Below are positions 25,485 through 35,694 of a stretch of DNA of 64,000 nucleotides, one piece after another. Each line of letters starts with the position of its first letter. Position 1 is the first letter of the stretch. The stretch lies in assembly GCA_947461205.1 (NCBI GenBank), contig CANHJG010000007.1:1-64000 (forward strand). The letters run 5' to 3'. The notes under the pieces were generated by a model. It ran no database searches. It saw only the letters and a list, made by a program, of their open reading frames with translations, and was not told the origin of the DNA. The translations under genes and the position numbers were made by a program. The DNA comes from Opitutia bacterium. Lineage in GTDB: Bacteria; Verrucomicrobiota; Verrucomicrobiia; Opitutales; Opitutaceae.

Positions 25485-26006
25485 CCCGCGAGGTTGGCGG
25501 CCGATGCCCGGCGAGCAAACCCGACGAGGCGGCGGCAGGCGGGAACGGGACTTGGCTGGGAGCCTGCCGGAGCGACCGGTGGTGGCGGCCGCCGGTGACA
25601 AGAGTTAGGACGTGCCCATCAACGGGGGCGTTTTCCCCCGGGGCTCCAGCGGTCTTCGCCGACGTGGGCAACCGCTGAAAAGCAAACCGTGATCCCTTCG
25701 GCCCGGTTGTTGGATCTGACGCGAGCCGAGCCGTGCCCCCTCGCGCTTCAGGAATCTAACGCCGTTGCGCAGGCGCGCCTGACGGTGACGCGCCTGCGCG
25801 GAAACGGTGGTCAGCAGGGGACAATGCTTTCTTGGGCGCGCGCTGGCGACATTGGGCGGCGCAATCGGTGCTCTGCGCTATCGGGCCGGCACACGCGTCG
25901 TTTGTCGACTTTCGTGCGGGCGGTCGTGGAATTTTCCGGAAGCGAGGGAAGAGCCAGACGGAAGAGCCGGACCTGGTCTGGCCTCAACGCTTGACTGCGA
26001 GCTGGA
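25485..26006. other. Spacer without an identifiable gene
   Basis: Between the DUF1801 gene and higA. All open frames are Arg/Gly/Ala-rich and none matches a family. A mirror-like GCGCAGGCGCGCCTGACGGT then GACGCGCCTGCGCGG stretch near 25768-25803 forms an inverted repeat of about nine bases (CGCAGGCGC / GCGCCTGCG). Nothing else is seen. Confidence 0.35.
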
Positions 26007-26306
26007 TCAGGCGGCGTGGCCGAGGGTTTGGGCAGGGCGGATTTTCGCGGTGAGTTGCTTTTGCTTTTTGCCCAGCGCGCGGAAGTCGCACTCGACCTGT
26101 AGCCCGTGCCAGAACTCGGGAGTCTGGCCGAAGAAGGCGCCGAAGCGGATCGACATCACGGGCGTGATCGCGCGGTGGCCGAGGACGATCTCGTTGATCG
26201 CGCGGGGCGCCACACCGATGGCGCGGGCCATGGCGTTTTGGGAAATGCCCATCGGGGTGAGGTATTCCTCGAGCAGGATTTCGCCGGGTGTGATGGGCGG
26301 GTTCAT
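26007..26306 (-). CDS. higA: HigA-type antitoxin (XRE-family helix-turn-helix)
   Basis: The 99-residue product starts [20 protein letters not shown] and has an HTH with the recognition region [20 protein letters not shown] followed by [19 protein letters not shown], the typical HigA layout including the N-terminal HPGEIL-like start. HigA binds its own promoter and neutralises the HigB mRNA interferase. ATG 26306 is preferred over the 26405 extension because it gives the family's standard N-terminus. The toxin gene lies just upstream on the same strand with a gap of 32 bases (toxin first, antitoxin second, the usual HigBA order). Confidence 0.92.
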   Translation of the reverse strand: MNPPITPGEILLEEYLTPMGISQNAMARAIGVAPRAINEIVLGHRAITPVMSIRFGAFFGQTPEFWHGLQVECDFRALGKKQKQLTAKIRPAQTLGHAA

Positions 26307-26338
26307 GGCTATGACGTGTAGCGTTATGGCGGGTCGCT

Positions 26339-26617
26339 TCAATGGTGATCTGCGATGGCAACCTCGGCCGGACCCTTTTCCGCCCAGCGGAAAACGATAC
26401 GCCACTGATCGTTGATCCGGACGGAGTGAGAGCCGGAACGATTGCCTTTGAGGGGTTCGAGCCGATTGCCGGGCGGCACGGCGAAGTCTTGCAGCACCCC
26501 GGCCCGGTTCATCTGGAAAAGTTTCCGCAGGGCGACGCGGGCGATCGACATGAAACGCCGGTTCTTTTCCTCATGGAAAAGCTGCTCGGTATCACGGTCA
26601 GCGAAGGACTGGATCAT
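26339..26617 (-). CDS. higB: HigB/RelE-type toxin
   Basis: The 92-residue product ([20 protein letters not shown]) matches HigB toxins: an N-terminal IxSFxxxxxExxF stretch, [20 protein letters not shown], then [20 protein letters not shown], and [32 protein letters not shown] is the beta-strand core, with Arg residues that act in mRNA cleavage. HigB cuts translated mRNA on the ribosome. Length fits the family. It lies 58 bases downstream of the isocitrate dehydrogenase stop on the same strand and is followed by its antitoxin. There is no sign of lesion. Confidence 0.92.
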   Translation of the reverse strand: MIQSFADRDTEQLFHEEKNRRFMSIARVALRKLFQMNRAGVLQDFAVPPGNRLEPLKGNRSGSHSVRINDQWRIVFRWAEKGPAEVAIADHH

Positions 26618-26675
26618 GAGCGGGCAGCTCGGCGGAGAAGTACGGCAGGCGTCGACCAGCGACGCCCCTACACCA

Positions 26676-29102
<2,427 letters not shown>

Positions 29103-29215
29103 TCAGGCCAGGCGTGACATCCGGCGCGGTGAACCGGGGGAATCCACGCCCATGGCCAACCCGACGAGCAGGCCGATGGGGAGCGCCTAGAGCAGGGGCG
29201 CGAGACTTCCTCCAC

Positions 29216-29926
29216 CTAGGGCGGGGGCGGTGGTGCGGGGAGGGTGGTGAGCGCGAGGCCCGCGAAGAGACCTCCGATCGCGAGCCATGGGTAAATCGGC
29301 AGACCGGCCCAGCGGGCGGTTTGCGGTTCGCCGCGGTATCCTTGCTCCCTGAACCGGGCGCAGGTGCTCAGGATCAGATCGGTGCCCATCACGAAGGCCC
29401 TGTCCGCGTGGCCGATCCAGAGCCGGGCAAGCAGACCGAGGATGACGAGGTTGCCGACGATTGAGGAGAGCGGAGTGGGGTGGACGGGCCCGCCGTCGAG
29501 TTTCGCGAGTTTGCAGACGCGCGAGATCGGATGGTGATAGCGGATCCCGAGCCCTGCTTCGGCCGGACGGCCGGGGCAACAACCCTGGACGAGGCAGCGC
29601 AGGCGACCGCCGGCTTGGCTCACCAGAGCGGCGACCGCAAAGGCGCCGGCGAAATACCAGCCTTCGTCGCGCCAGAGTTGCACCACGACCACGCCGGCGC
29701 GCCCGCCGATGAGCCCGCCGAAATAGCCGAAGGGCCGGGCGAGTTGCGAGGAGGCTTCGAGCCATTGGCCCCAGAGACCGGCGCCGAGGATGCGAAAGAG
29801 CGCCACGGCGATGATGGCCGGCGCGAAGTGCGGCCCCACGGGCAGGCCCACGAGCCACACCCCGGGCGGCCGACCACAACACGCGTTCCGGGTGCGCCGG
29901 TTCGGCCGTGGCCCACCGGCCGGCAA
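29216..29926 (-). CDS. Lgt-like membrane protein (prolipoprotein diacylglyceryl transferase family), N-terminus uncertain
   Basis: The 236-codon frame encodes several membrane helices and the Lgt-type landmarks PFGYFGGLIGGRAGVVVVQL, then GRLRCLVQGCCPGRPAEAGL, VHPTPLSSIVGNLVILGLLA and a C-terminal YRGEPQTARWAGLPIYPWLA. In true Lgt the first landmark has a His (FHGGLIG); here it is Tyr-Phe, so diacylglyceryl transfer is not assured. The frame starts at a TTG (29926), and upstream in another frame lies protein-like sequence (ELTWECAALNIAGRWATAEP), which suggests a frameshift and a longer original gene. It may be a lipoprotein-related or sterol/lipid enzyme of the Lgt superfamily. Two Cys in the catalytic loop region (VQGCCPG) are notable. 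Confidence 0.65.
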   Translation of the reverse strand: MPAGGPRPNRRTRNACCGRPPGVWLVGLPVGPHFAPAIIAVALFRILGAGLWGQWLEASSQLARPFGYFGGLIGGRAGVVVVQLWRDEGWYFAGAFAVAALVSQAGGRLRCLVQGCCPGRPAEAGLGIRYHHPISRVCKLAKLDGGPVHPTPLSSIVGNLVILGLLARLWIGHADRAFVMGTDLILSTCARFREQGYRGEPQTARWAGLPIYPWLAIGGLFAGLALTTLPAPPPPP

Positions 29927-30244
29927 TGTTCAGAGCCGCGCACTCCCAGGTCAGCTCGGCGGCGACGGCGGCAGGCCGGCGGCCGCGCAACGTGCGGTCC
30001 GGTGTGCAGGCCTCCCGGGGCGGCGGTCCACTCTAGGGTGGCGGCGATCGCCGCAGCCAGTCCTGCCAGCCGAGCAGCATAGCTGATGCACCCGCTGCCA
30101 TCGGGGCGGATCCCATCGACGGAGGATTTCTCCAGATCCACCCGGGGGGGGCGAGCGCCGAAACCGGCCATTTGAAAATCCTTTTCTCGCCGTGCGGACG
30201 GGATCCAGTTCAGTCTTTTGCCGTTTTCCTTCCCGCCAATCCCC
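29927..30244. other. Spacer, probable lost 5' part of the Lgt-like gene
   Basis: The minus strand from about 29990 to 29830 has protein-like sequence in a different frame from the Lgt-like gene, consistent with a frameshifted N-terminus. The remainder of the interval, up to the start of the metallo-hydrolase gene at 30245, shows only low-complexity frames. Confidence 0.35.
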
Positions 30245-31180
30245 ATGAAAACTTCCCCTCTTGGTCTCGCGTGGCTGCTGCTGTCGTGCGCGGTGGCGGT
30301 CGCCCAGATCAACACCGTGCAGACGGTCGCGCCCGACGTCTATTTTCACGCGGGCGATCCGCGGCGCGGGCACAGCAATAACGGCTGGATTGTCTTCGAC
30401 GACTTCGTGCTGGTGATCGACGCGAACTATCCCTCGGGCGCGAAAATCGTGATGCCGCAGATCGCGGCGACGACGGCCAAGCCGGTGCGCTTTGTTTTCG
30501 ATACGCACCATCACGGCGACCACGCTTACGGCAACCAGCTCTGGGCCGAGGGTGGGGCCACCGTGGTCGCCAGCACGCGGACGCTCGACGAAATGAAGCT
30601 GGTGGAGACCGGATTCTTTGGCGGCGCGCCGGGCCGCTGGGAGGGGGCGGCGAAGAACCGGCCCGACGTCGCGGAGACGAAACTGAAACCGCCCGTGCTG
30701 CTGTTCCCTCAGGATCTTTTTCTGGACGATGGCCGGCACCGGGTGGAACTGCGGTGGTTCGGCGCGGGGCATACGAAGGGCGACGCGTATGCGTGGCTGC
30801 CCAAGGAGAAAATTCTTTTTACCGGCGACGCGTGTGTAAACGGACCGCACAACAACGTGAACGACGGGTCCATCACGGAATGGATCACGACGCTCGATCG
30901 CGTGAAGCAACTCGGCGCGGAGAAAGTCTGCCCAGGGCACGGTCCGATGGGCGGTCCCGAGATCATCGCCGACCAGCAGAATTATTTTTGCGCGTTGCTG
31001 GCGCAGGCTAAGGCGCAGCTGACGGCCGGCAAGACGCCCGCGGAGATCAAGGCCGCGTTGCCGACAATTTCCGAGGCATTGAAACAGGATCCGCGGATCG
31101 CCCGCTATGTCCCGGGCAATCTGACGGCCCACCTGACCAAGGCCTGCGTCGAACTCGGCGGGCAACCGTTGCCCAAATGA
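30245..31180 (+). CDS. Exported metallo-beta-lactamase-fold hydrolase
   Basis: The 311-residue product has a signal peptide (MKTSPLGLAWLLLSCAVAVA) and the MBL-fold zinc motif FDTHHHGDHAYGNQ (HxHxDH), followed by GAGHTKGDAYAWLP (third His) and FTGDACVNG (bridging Asp) and CPGHGPMGG (last His). This metal set is typical of class B-like exported hydrolases related to quinoprotein relay or SoxH-type MBL proteins. It may hydrolyse lactones, esters or phosphodiesters in the periplasm; the substrate is unknown. ATG 30245 gives a clean signal peptide. A GGCCGGA/TCCGGCC inverted repeat lies after the stop (31188-31216). Confidence 0.9.
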   Translation: MKTSPLGLAWLLLSCAVAVAQINTVQTVAPDVYFHAGDPRRGHSNNGWIVFDDFVLVIDANYPSGAKIVMPQIAATTAKPVRFVFDTHHHGDHAYGNQLWAEGGATVVASTRTLDEMKLVETGFFGGAPGRWEGAAKNRPDVAETKLKPPVLLFPQDLFLDDGRHRVELRWFGAGHTKGDAYAWLPKEKILFTGDACVNGPHNNVNDGSITEWITTLDRVKQLGAEKVCPGHGPMGGPEIIADQQNYFCALLAQAKAQLTAGKTPAEIKAALPTISEALKQDPRIARYVPGNLTAHLTKACVELGGQPLPK

Positions 31181-31253
31181 AGACGTCGGCCGGAGGTTTG
31201 CTATCGCCGTCCGGCCCACCGGCGCCCCACCGTCGCCGACCCCCGTCGTGCCC

Positions 31254-31802
31254 ATGAAAAAAATCATCGCTCTTTTCCTGCTGAGTGTGGCCGGGCTGCT
31301 CGCCCAGGCGGAAACGATCAACCTCGGTGGGCGGGGCAAACTCACGGTTTACCTCGCGGACAATTGGACGTTCGAGACGTCGGACTTCGGCGACCGGCGG
31401 ATCATCAAGATCACGCCGAAGGGCCCGAACGTGAACGCGCGCGGCGAGCTCACGGTCACGTTTCCCGAGACGGACCGCTTCGACACGAAAGCGCGGCTGA
31501 AGATGCGCGTGGAGATCGACGCCATGCGATTTGCGGAGCAGTCGGTCGAAGGGAAGGCGCGGGCGAAGGAATTCTCGCTCGCTAGCGGTTATGGCTATTA
31601 CTGCAATTTCACCGATCCGGACCTCAGCGGGAAGCCGCCGCAGGAGGGAAATTACAAGACCATCAGCGTCGGAATGATCCGCCTCGCGGCCGATGTGGTG
31701 GTCGAGGTCTCGATCAGCGCCGACGGTTTTACGAGCGAGCCTTATAATCAACTGCTCGGTGCGATCGAAGGCATGGAGTTCAAGCCCGGCAGCGGGCGTT
31801 GA
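31254..31802 (+). CDS. Secreted protein of unknown function
   Basis: The 182-residue product starts with MKKIIALFLLSVAGLLAQAE, a signal peptide with likely cleavage after AQA. The mature part (GKLTVYLADNWTFETSDFGD, then ARLKMRVEIDAMRFAEQSVE and VGMIRLAADVVVEVSISADG) is beta-rich with regular alternation, compatible with a lipocalin-like or DcrB-like sandwich. No family is recognised. It lies about 75 bases after the metallo-hydrolase and about 70 bases before the pectate lyase, all on the plus strand, so the three may form one unit. Confidence 0.7.
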   Translation: MKKIIALFLLSVAGLLAQAETINLGGRGKLTVYLADNWTFETSDFGDRRIIKITPKGPNVNARGELTVTFPETDRFDTKARLKMRVEIDAMRFAEQSVEGKARAKEFSLASGYGYYCNFTDPDLSGKPPQEGNYKTISVGMIRLAADVVVEVSISADGFTSEPYNQLLGAIEGMEFKPGSGR

Positions 31803-31870
31803 GGCGGAGCGGGCGGGCCGGGCGGAATCTGGAATTGCCTCCGGCGGCGCCGGTGCACGACCGTGAGGGC

Positions 31871-33070
31871 ATGCGCTCTCACCCCCTCCGGTTTCGATCC
31901 AGCATGGGCCGCGCCTGCGCGGGTGCGTTCGTGCTCGGCCTGGCGGTCGCGGGTGCGCCGGCCGCGACCCGGACGGTGGTGAAGGAGGGGATCGACGTGG
32001 CGGGCTTTGATGACTCGCGACACCACTGGCGCAACATCATCCAGCCGGAGCGCTTCATGCAGGCGACGGGGCCGGACCAACCGGCCTACGGGCCGGAACA
32101 GGTACGCGAAATCGCGGCGAATATTTTGTTGTTCCAACGCGCGAACGGCGGCTGGCCGAAAGACTACGACATGCGCGCGGTGCTGACCGAGGCCCAGAAG
32201 AAACTCGTGCGGGACACGCAGGCGAAGACCGACTCAAGTTACGACAACCACAACACGCACCCGCAGGTCGCGTATTTGGCGCGGGCGTTCGTGGCGACCG
32301 GCGACGAGGCGGTGCGGGCTGGGTGTGTGCGCGGGTTGGACTTCATGCTTTCGTCGCAATACGCGAACGGCGGTTTCCCCCAGGGTTGGCCGAACCCAGG
32401 CGCGATCGCGAAGCGGATCACGCTCAACGATGGCGTGATGATGGGGATCATGAACGTGCTCAAGGACGCCGCCGACCGGGTGCCCGCCTTTGCCTGGCTC
32501 GACGAGGCGCGCCGGGCCCGCTGTGCCGCAGCCGCGGCGCGCGGGACGGCCTGCCTCTTGAAAATGCAGGTCGCCGCGAACGGCGGCCGGACCGGTTGGG
32601 GCCAGCAGCACGACGAAACGACGTTGGCAACGGTCGGCGCGCGGTCGTTTGAACTGCCGTGCATCGCGCCGGGCGACACGGTGGAGGTGCTCGGGTTCCT
32701 GATGCGTTACGAGCGGCCGTCGCCGGAGATCGTCGCGGCGGTGGAGGCGGCGGTGGCGTGGCTGAAGAAGACCCAGCTCACGGGGATCACGACGAAGCGC
32801 GTGCCGGCGCCGCCGGCGGAATTTGCGCGGCACAAGACCGATTTCGACGTTGTGGTGGTATCCGACGACCAGGCGCCGCCGCTGTGGGCGCGCATGGTTG
32901 AGCCGGGCTCCGATCGCCCCATTTTCGCGAGTCGCGACGGGATCAAGGTTTATTCTCTGGCCGAGGTGGATCGGGAGCGCCGGACGGGGTCGGGCTGGTA
33001 TGTGACGGCGCCGCGCCGGCTGCTCGCAAAAGACTACCCGGCGTGGCGAGCGAAGTGGGCGGGGAAGTAG
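31871..33070 (+). CDS. pelA: Secreted pectate lyase of the PL10-like family
   Basis: The 399-residue product has a signal peptide (GRACAGAFVLGLAVAGAPAA) and an alpha/alpha barrel of the PL10 type. Recognisable blocks are QRANGGWPKDYDMRAVLTEA, TDSSYDNHNTHPQVAYLARA, NGGFPQGWPNPGAIAKRITL, TGWGQQHDETTLATVGARSF and, near the C-terminus, DRPIFASRDGIKVYSLAEVD and RRTGSGWY. PL10 enzymes cleave polygalacturonate by beta-elimination. ATG 31871 or an internal ATG at 31904 may be used; both keep the signal peptide. It is likely secreted and part of pectin use, though no uronate catabolic genes are near except possibly the xylulokinase. Confidence 0.87.
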   Translation: MRSHPLRFRSSMGRACAGAFVLGLAVAGAPAATRTVVKEGIDVAGFDDSRHHWRNIIQPERFMQATGPDQPAYGPEQVREIAANILLFQRANGGWPKDYDMRAVLTEAQKKLVRDTQAKTDSSYDNHNTHPQVAYLARAFVATGDEAVRAGCVRGLDFMLSSQYANGGFPQGWPNPGAIAKRITLNDGVMMGIMNVLKDAADRVPAFAWLDEARRARCAAAAARGTACLLKMQVAANGGRTGWGQQHDETTLATVGARSFELPCIAPGDTVEVLGFLMRYERPSPEIVAAVEAAVAWLKKTQLTGITTKRVPAPPAEFARHKTDFDVVVVSDDQAPPLWARMVEPGSDRPIFASRDGIKVYSLAEVDRERRTGSGWYVTAPRRLLAKDYPAWRAKWAGK

Positions 33071-33088
33071 CCGGCCGCCGCCGGAAAA

Positions 33089-33946
33089 TCAGGATTTCGT
33101 CGCGGCCTTCGGCGTCGCCGCTGTGACGATCCGCACGACATGGTAGGTCGCCGTGGTGCCGCCGACGTTCCTCATGCCGTGTTCGTCGTTGGAGCCGAAG
33201 AAGAAAATCGAGCCGGGGCCGCCGCGGTTCGTGACGCCATTGATCGTCACCGCCATGACGCCCTCTTTGACGATGACGATTTCTTCGTCGGGATGGCGGT
33301 GGGCCGCATGGGGGACTTCGCCCGGGCTGAGGGTCGTGATGTGGCACTCGAGGTTGGCGCAGGTGACGGTGGGCGAGTTCATGACTTCGCGCCGGGCGCC
33401 GGTCCTGGTGGTTTTGACGGGGAGTTTCTCCCAGTCGAACACGGTGGAAGGGAGCTTGCCGGGCAGGTTCGCGGCGGCGGCACCCTCGGCGGGAGCGGTC
33501 CGCGTGGCCACCGTCTCGTAGTTGAATACGAGGTAGGTGGCGGGAGTGGGGCCGGCGTTGGTGACGCTGTGCAGATCGTTGGAAGCGTAGAATAAGACGG
33601 AGCCGGGACCGGCCCGTTGGACGCGGCCGTTGATGTGAACCTCGAGCGTGCCCTCTTTGACAATAATAAACTCCTCGCGGGCGTGTTTGTGCGGTGGATG
33701 GGAGGATTTGCCGGGATTCAGGGTGGTGACGTGGGATTCGAATTTCTCGAACGTGGCGGTCGGCCGATCGACGACGTCGCGCCGGAGTCCGGTGGCGGTG
33801 GGCACCACCTTGAGGTCGTCCCAAACAAAAACCTTGGAGCCGAGCTGGGCGGGTAGGGCGGGGGCGGGTGATTGGGCCATGAGCGAAAATGAAGCGGACG
33901 ACGATGCGAGCAGTGCGGCGAAAAGCAGGGGACGGGCAACTTTCAT
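33089..33946 (-). CDS. Exported double-cupin protein
   Basis: The 285-residue product has a signal peptide (MKVARPLLFAALLASSSASF) and two tandem cupin domains (about residues 30-145 and 160-280). Domain one has HPPHKHAREEFIIVKEGTLE and PGSVLFYASNDLHSVTNAG; domain two has HAAHRHPDEEIVIVKEGVMA and PGSIFFFGSNDEHGMRNVGG, with matching metal-binding His/Glu positions in both. The internal similarity indicates duplication. Function is unknown, but exported bicupins often act as metal-dependent oxidases, isomerases or binding proteins. Start ATG 33946 was chosen for the signal peptide. It is divergent from the spermidine-synthase-like pair, with about 135 bases between the starts. Confidence 0.9.
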   Translation of the reverse strand: MKVARPLLFAALLASSSASFSLMAQSPAPALPAQLGSKVFVWDDLKVVPTATGLRRDVVDRPTATFEKFESHVTTLNPGKSSHPPHKHAREEFIIVKEGTLEVHINGRVQRAGPGSVLFYASNDLHSVTNAGPTPATYLVFNYETVATRTAPAEGAAAANLPGKLPSTVFDWEKLPVKTTRTGARREVMNSPTVTCANLECHITTLSPGEVPHAAHRHPDEEIVIVKEGVMAVTINGVTNRGGPGSIFFFGSNDEHGMRNVGGTTATYHVVRIVTAATPKAATKS

Positions 33947-34082
33947 GAGATTGGGCGGGAAGACGGGGCGGCGGGAAAATCGGTGCGCGGAAGGATGGGG
34001 GCGACCCTCGAAAGGTTGCGTCCGGCGGAGGACTTTCGAGGTGACATCGGGAAAAGGATGACCCACGTTCCGCGGCTTCCCC

Positions 34083-34688
34083 GTGTCGATCATCGCCTTC
34101 TACCTCGCCGTCGTGACCCTCGGTATTCTCAGCATGGGCTTTCAGATGCTCGGCTCGCGACTGCTCAGTCCCCACTTCGGGTCGAGCATCGATGTGTGGG
34201 CCTGTCTGATCTCGACGTTTCTCGCGGCCTTCAGCCTGGGTTCGATGGCCGGCGGGACGATCAGCAATCTCGCCGCAGCGGCGCGCCGGCGCAGTCAGCT
34301 GGGCTGTGCGCTGGCGACCGTTGGCTCGCTGGCGGTCACGGCGTTCTGGGGCCGGTCGTTGCTCGCGCAAATCGAGACCACGTTGACCGCCCCTCTGTTG
34401 GGCGTGATCGTAGCGTGCCTCGTTTTGTTTTTCGTGCCGGTGACGGCGCTGTCGACGTTTTCGCCCCAATGCGTGCAGTTTCTGGCGCAGCGCGGAGTGG
34501 CGCCGGGCAACGCGTCGGGCCTCGTCTACGGCGTCAGCACGCTGGGCAATATCGCGGGGGTCATGCTGACGACGTTTGTGCTGATCCCGAATTTCCGCGT
34601 CTCGACGCTCCTCGACGTTTGGCTGGCGGTGGCGGTCCTCACGCTCGTGGCCCTGCTCCGGTTTTTGCGTCCATCCACTTCCCCATGA
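34083..34688 (+). CDS. Membrane protein resembling the N-terminal half of fused spermidine synthases
   Basis: The 201-residue product starts at a GTG (34083) and has about six membrane helices, with LGILSMGFQMLGSRLLSPHF, DVWACLISTFLAAFSLGSMA and SGLVYGVSTLGNIAGVMLTT. This pattern matches the MFS-like membrane half found in front of the methyltransferase-like domain in large fused spermidine-synthase-like proteins. Its stop codon overlaps the ATG of the next gene by four bases (ATGA, 34685-34688), so the pair is translationally coupled and probably a split version of the fused protein. Polyamine synthesis is inferred only from the family; the membrane half has no known reaction. Confidence 0.82.
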   Translation: MSIIAFYLAVVTLGILSMGFQMLGSRLLSPHFGSSIDVWACLISTFLAAFSLGSMAGGTISNLAAAARRRSQLGCALATVGSLAVTAFWGRSLLAQIETTLTAPLLGVIVACLVLFFVPVTALSTFSPQCVQFLAQRGVAPGNASGLVYGVSTLGNIAGVMLTTFVLIPNFRVSTLLDVWLAVAVLTLVALLRFLRPSTSP

Positions 34689-35602
34689 AACCCGCCCGTT
34701 GTCTGCTCGGCCTCGCTCTTGCGCTCTCCTCCTTGACCGCCGCGGAACGCGGCAACTATGTCGAGAGCTTCGACACGATCTACAACAGCCTCACGATCGA
34801 AAAAAACGGCACGATGGTGGAGATGCGCGCGCGCTCGCGGCGCGGTGAGGCGTTGGAATCGGCCGTCGACCTGGCGGATCCGCTCAAACTCGTCGTCGCC
34901 TACACGCGCACGCTCTACGCCGGGCTTTTCTTCCAGCCGAAGCCGTCGCGCGTGATGATGATCGGGCTCGGCGGCGCCGGGTTTCACCGCCTGTTTAGTG
35001 CGGCGTATCCGGATACCCTGCTCCAGTCGGTGGAACTCGATCCGAAGGTGCTGGAACTCTGCGCGACGCGCCTCGGCTTCCAGCCGACTGCCCAGACGCC
35101 CGTGGCCCTGATGGACGGGCGCATGTTTGTGAAGCGCGACAAGACCAAGTGGGACTGGATCATCCTCGATGCGTTTCGCGGGGGCTACGTGCCGTCGCAT
35201 TTGAAGACCGAGGAGTTTTACCGCGAATGCGCGGCGCGCCTCGACGACCGCGGGGTGTTCATCAGCAATCTGCATTCCGGTACCGAGCTGTTTTACTCCG
35301 ACCTCAAGACGATCCGGAGCGTGTTTCCGCAGGTGGCGATTTTTGAGACGGCCGGGCGCGGCAACGTGATCGCCTGCGCCGTGAAATACCGGTCGCCGGA
35401 CATGACCAGGCCGGAAAACTGGGCCCAGATCAGCGAGTCGGTGGCCAAGGTGCTCGCCGGGCGACTGGACTTGGATGCGCTCAAGGCGGAGCAGTTGCCG
35501 ATGCCCGAGCGCGAGATGAGGCTCGCCCGCCAACTCACGGACGATTTTTCCCCGGTCGAGTTTCTCGACGCGATGAAGACCAACAACACCGCGCCGCGCT
35601 AA
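34685..35602 (+). CDS. Spermidine-synthase-like (PABS-domain) protein, exported
   Basis: The 305-residue product has a short signal-like start (MKPARCLLGLALALSSLTAA) and a PABS/SAM-binding fold: VMMIGLGGAGFHRLFSAAYP (SAM/dcSAM Gly loop), QSVELDPKVLELCATRLGF, VALMDGRMFVKRDKTKWDWI and ILDAFRGGYVPSHLKTEEFY. The latter corresponds to the conserved D-x-F region in spermidine synthases. Together with the upstream membrane protein it forms a split, fused-type spermidine-synthase-like system. Whether it makes a polyamine is uncertain, because many family members with this layout lack residues for putrescine binding. It may act at the outer face of the membrane if the signal is used. Confidence 0.85.
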   Translation: MKPARCLLGLALALSSLTAAERGNYVESFDTIYNSLTIEKNGTMVEMRARSRRGEALESAVDLADPLKLVVAYTRTLYAGLFFQPKPSRVMMIGLGGAGFHRLFSAAYPDTLLQSVELDPKVLELCATRLGFQPTAQTPVALMDGRMFVKRDKTKWDWIILDAFRGGYVPSHLKTEEFYRECAARLDDRGVFISNLHSGTELFYSDLKTIRSVFPQVAIFETAGRGNVIACAVKYRSPDMTRPENWAQISESVAKVLAGRLDLDALKAEQLPMPEREMRLARQLTDDFSPVEFLDAMKTNNTAPR

Positions 35603-35694
35603 GATTGGCCCGGGCTTGTTGGGCCGTCCGCGTCCCCGCCATCCTCGCGGAGATTCTCGTTCCCCACCGTTCCACGATCCGTCTTCCTCTCCTC

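Noticed and set aside
31188-31216. GGCCGGA/TCCGGCC inverted repeat after the metallo-hydrolase gene
   Set aside because: No T-run follows and GC-rich repeats are frequent by chance here, so it is not called a terminator.
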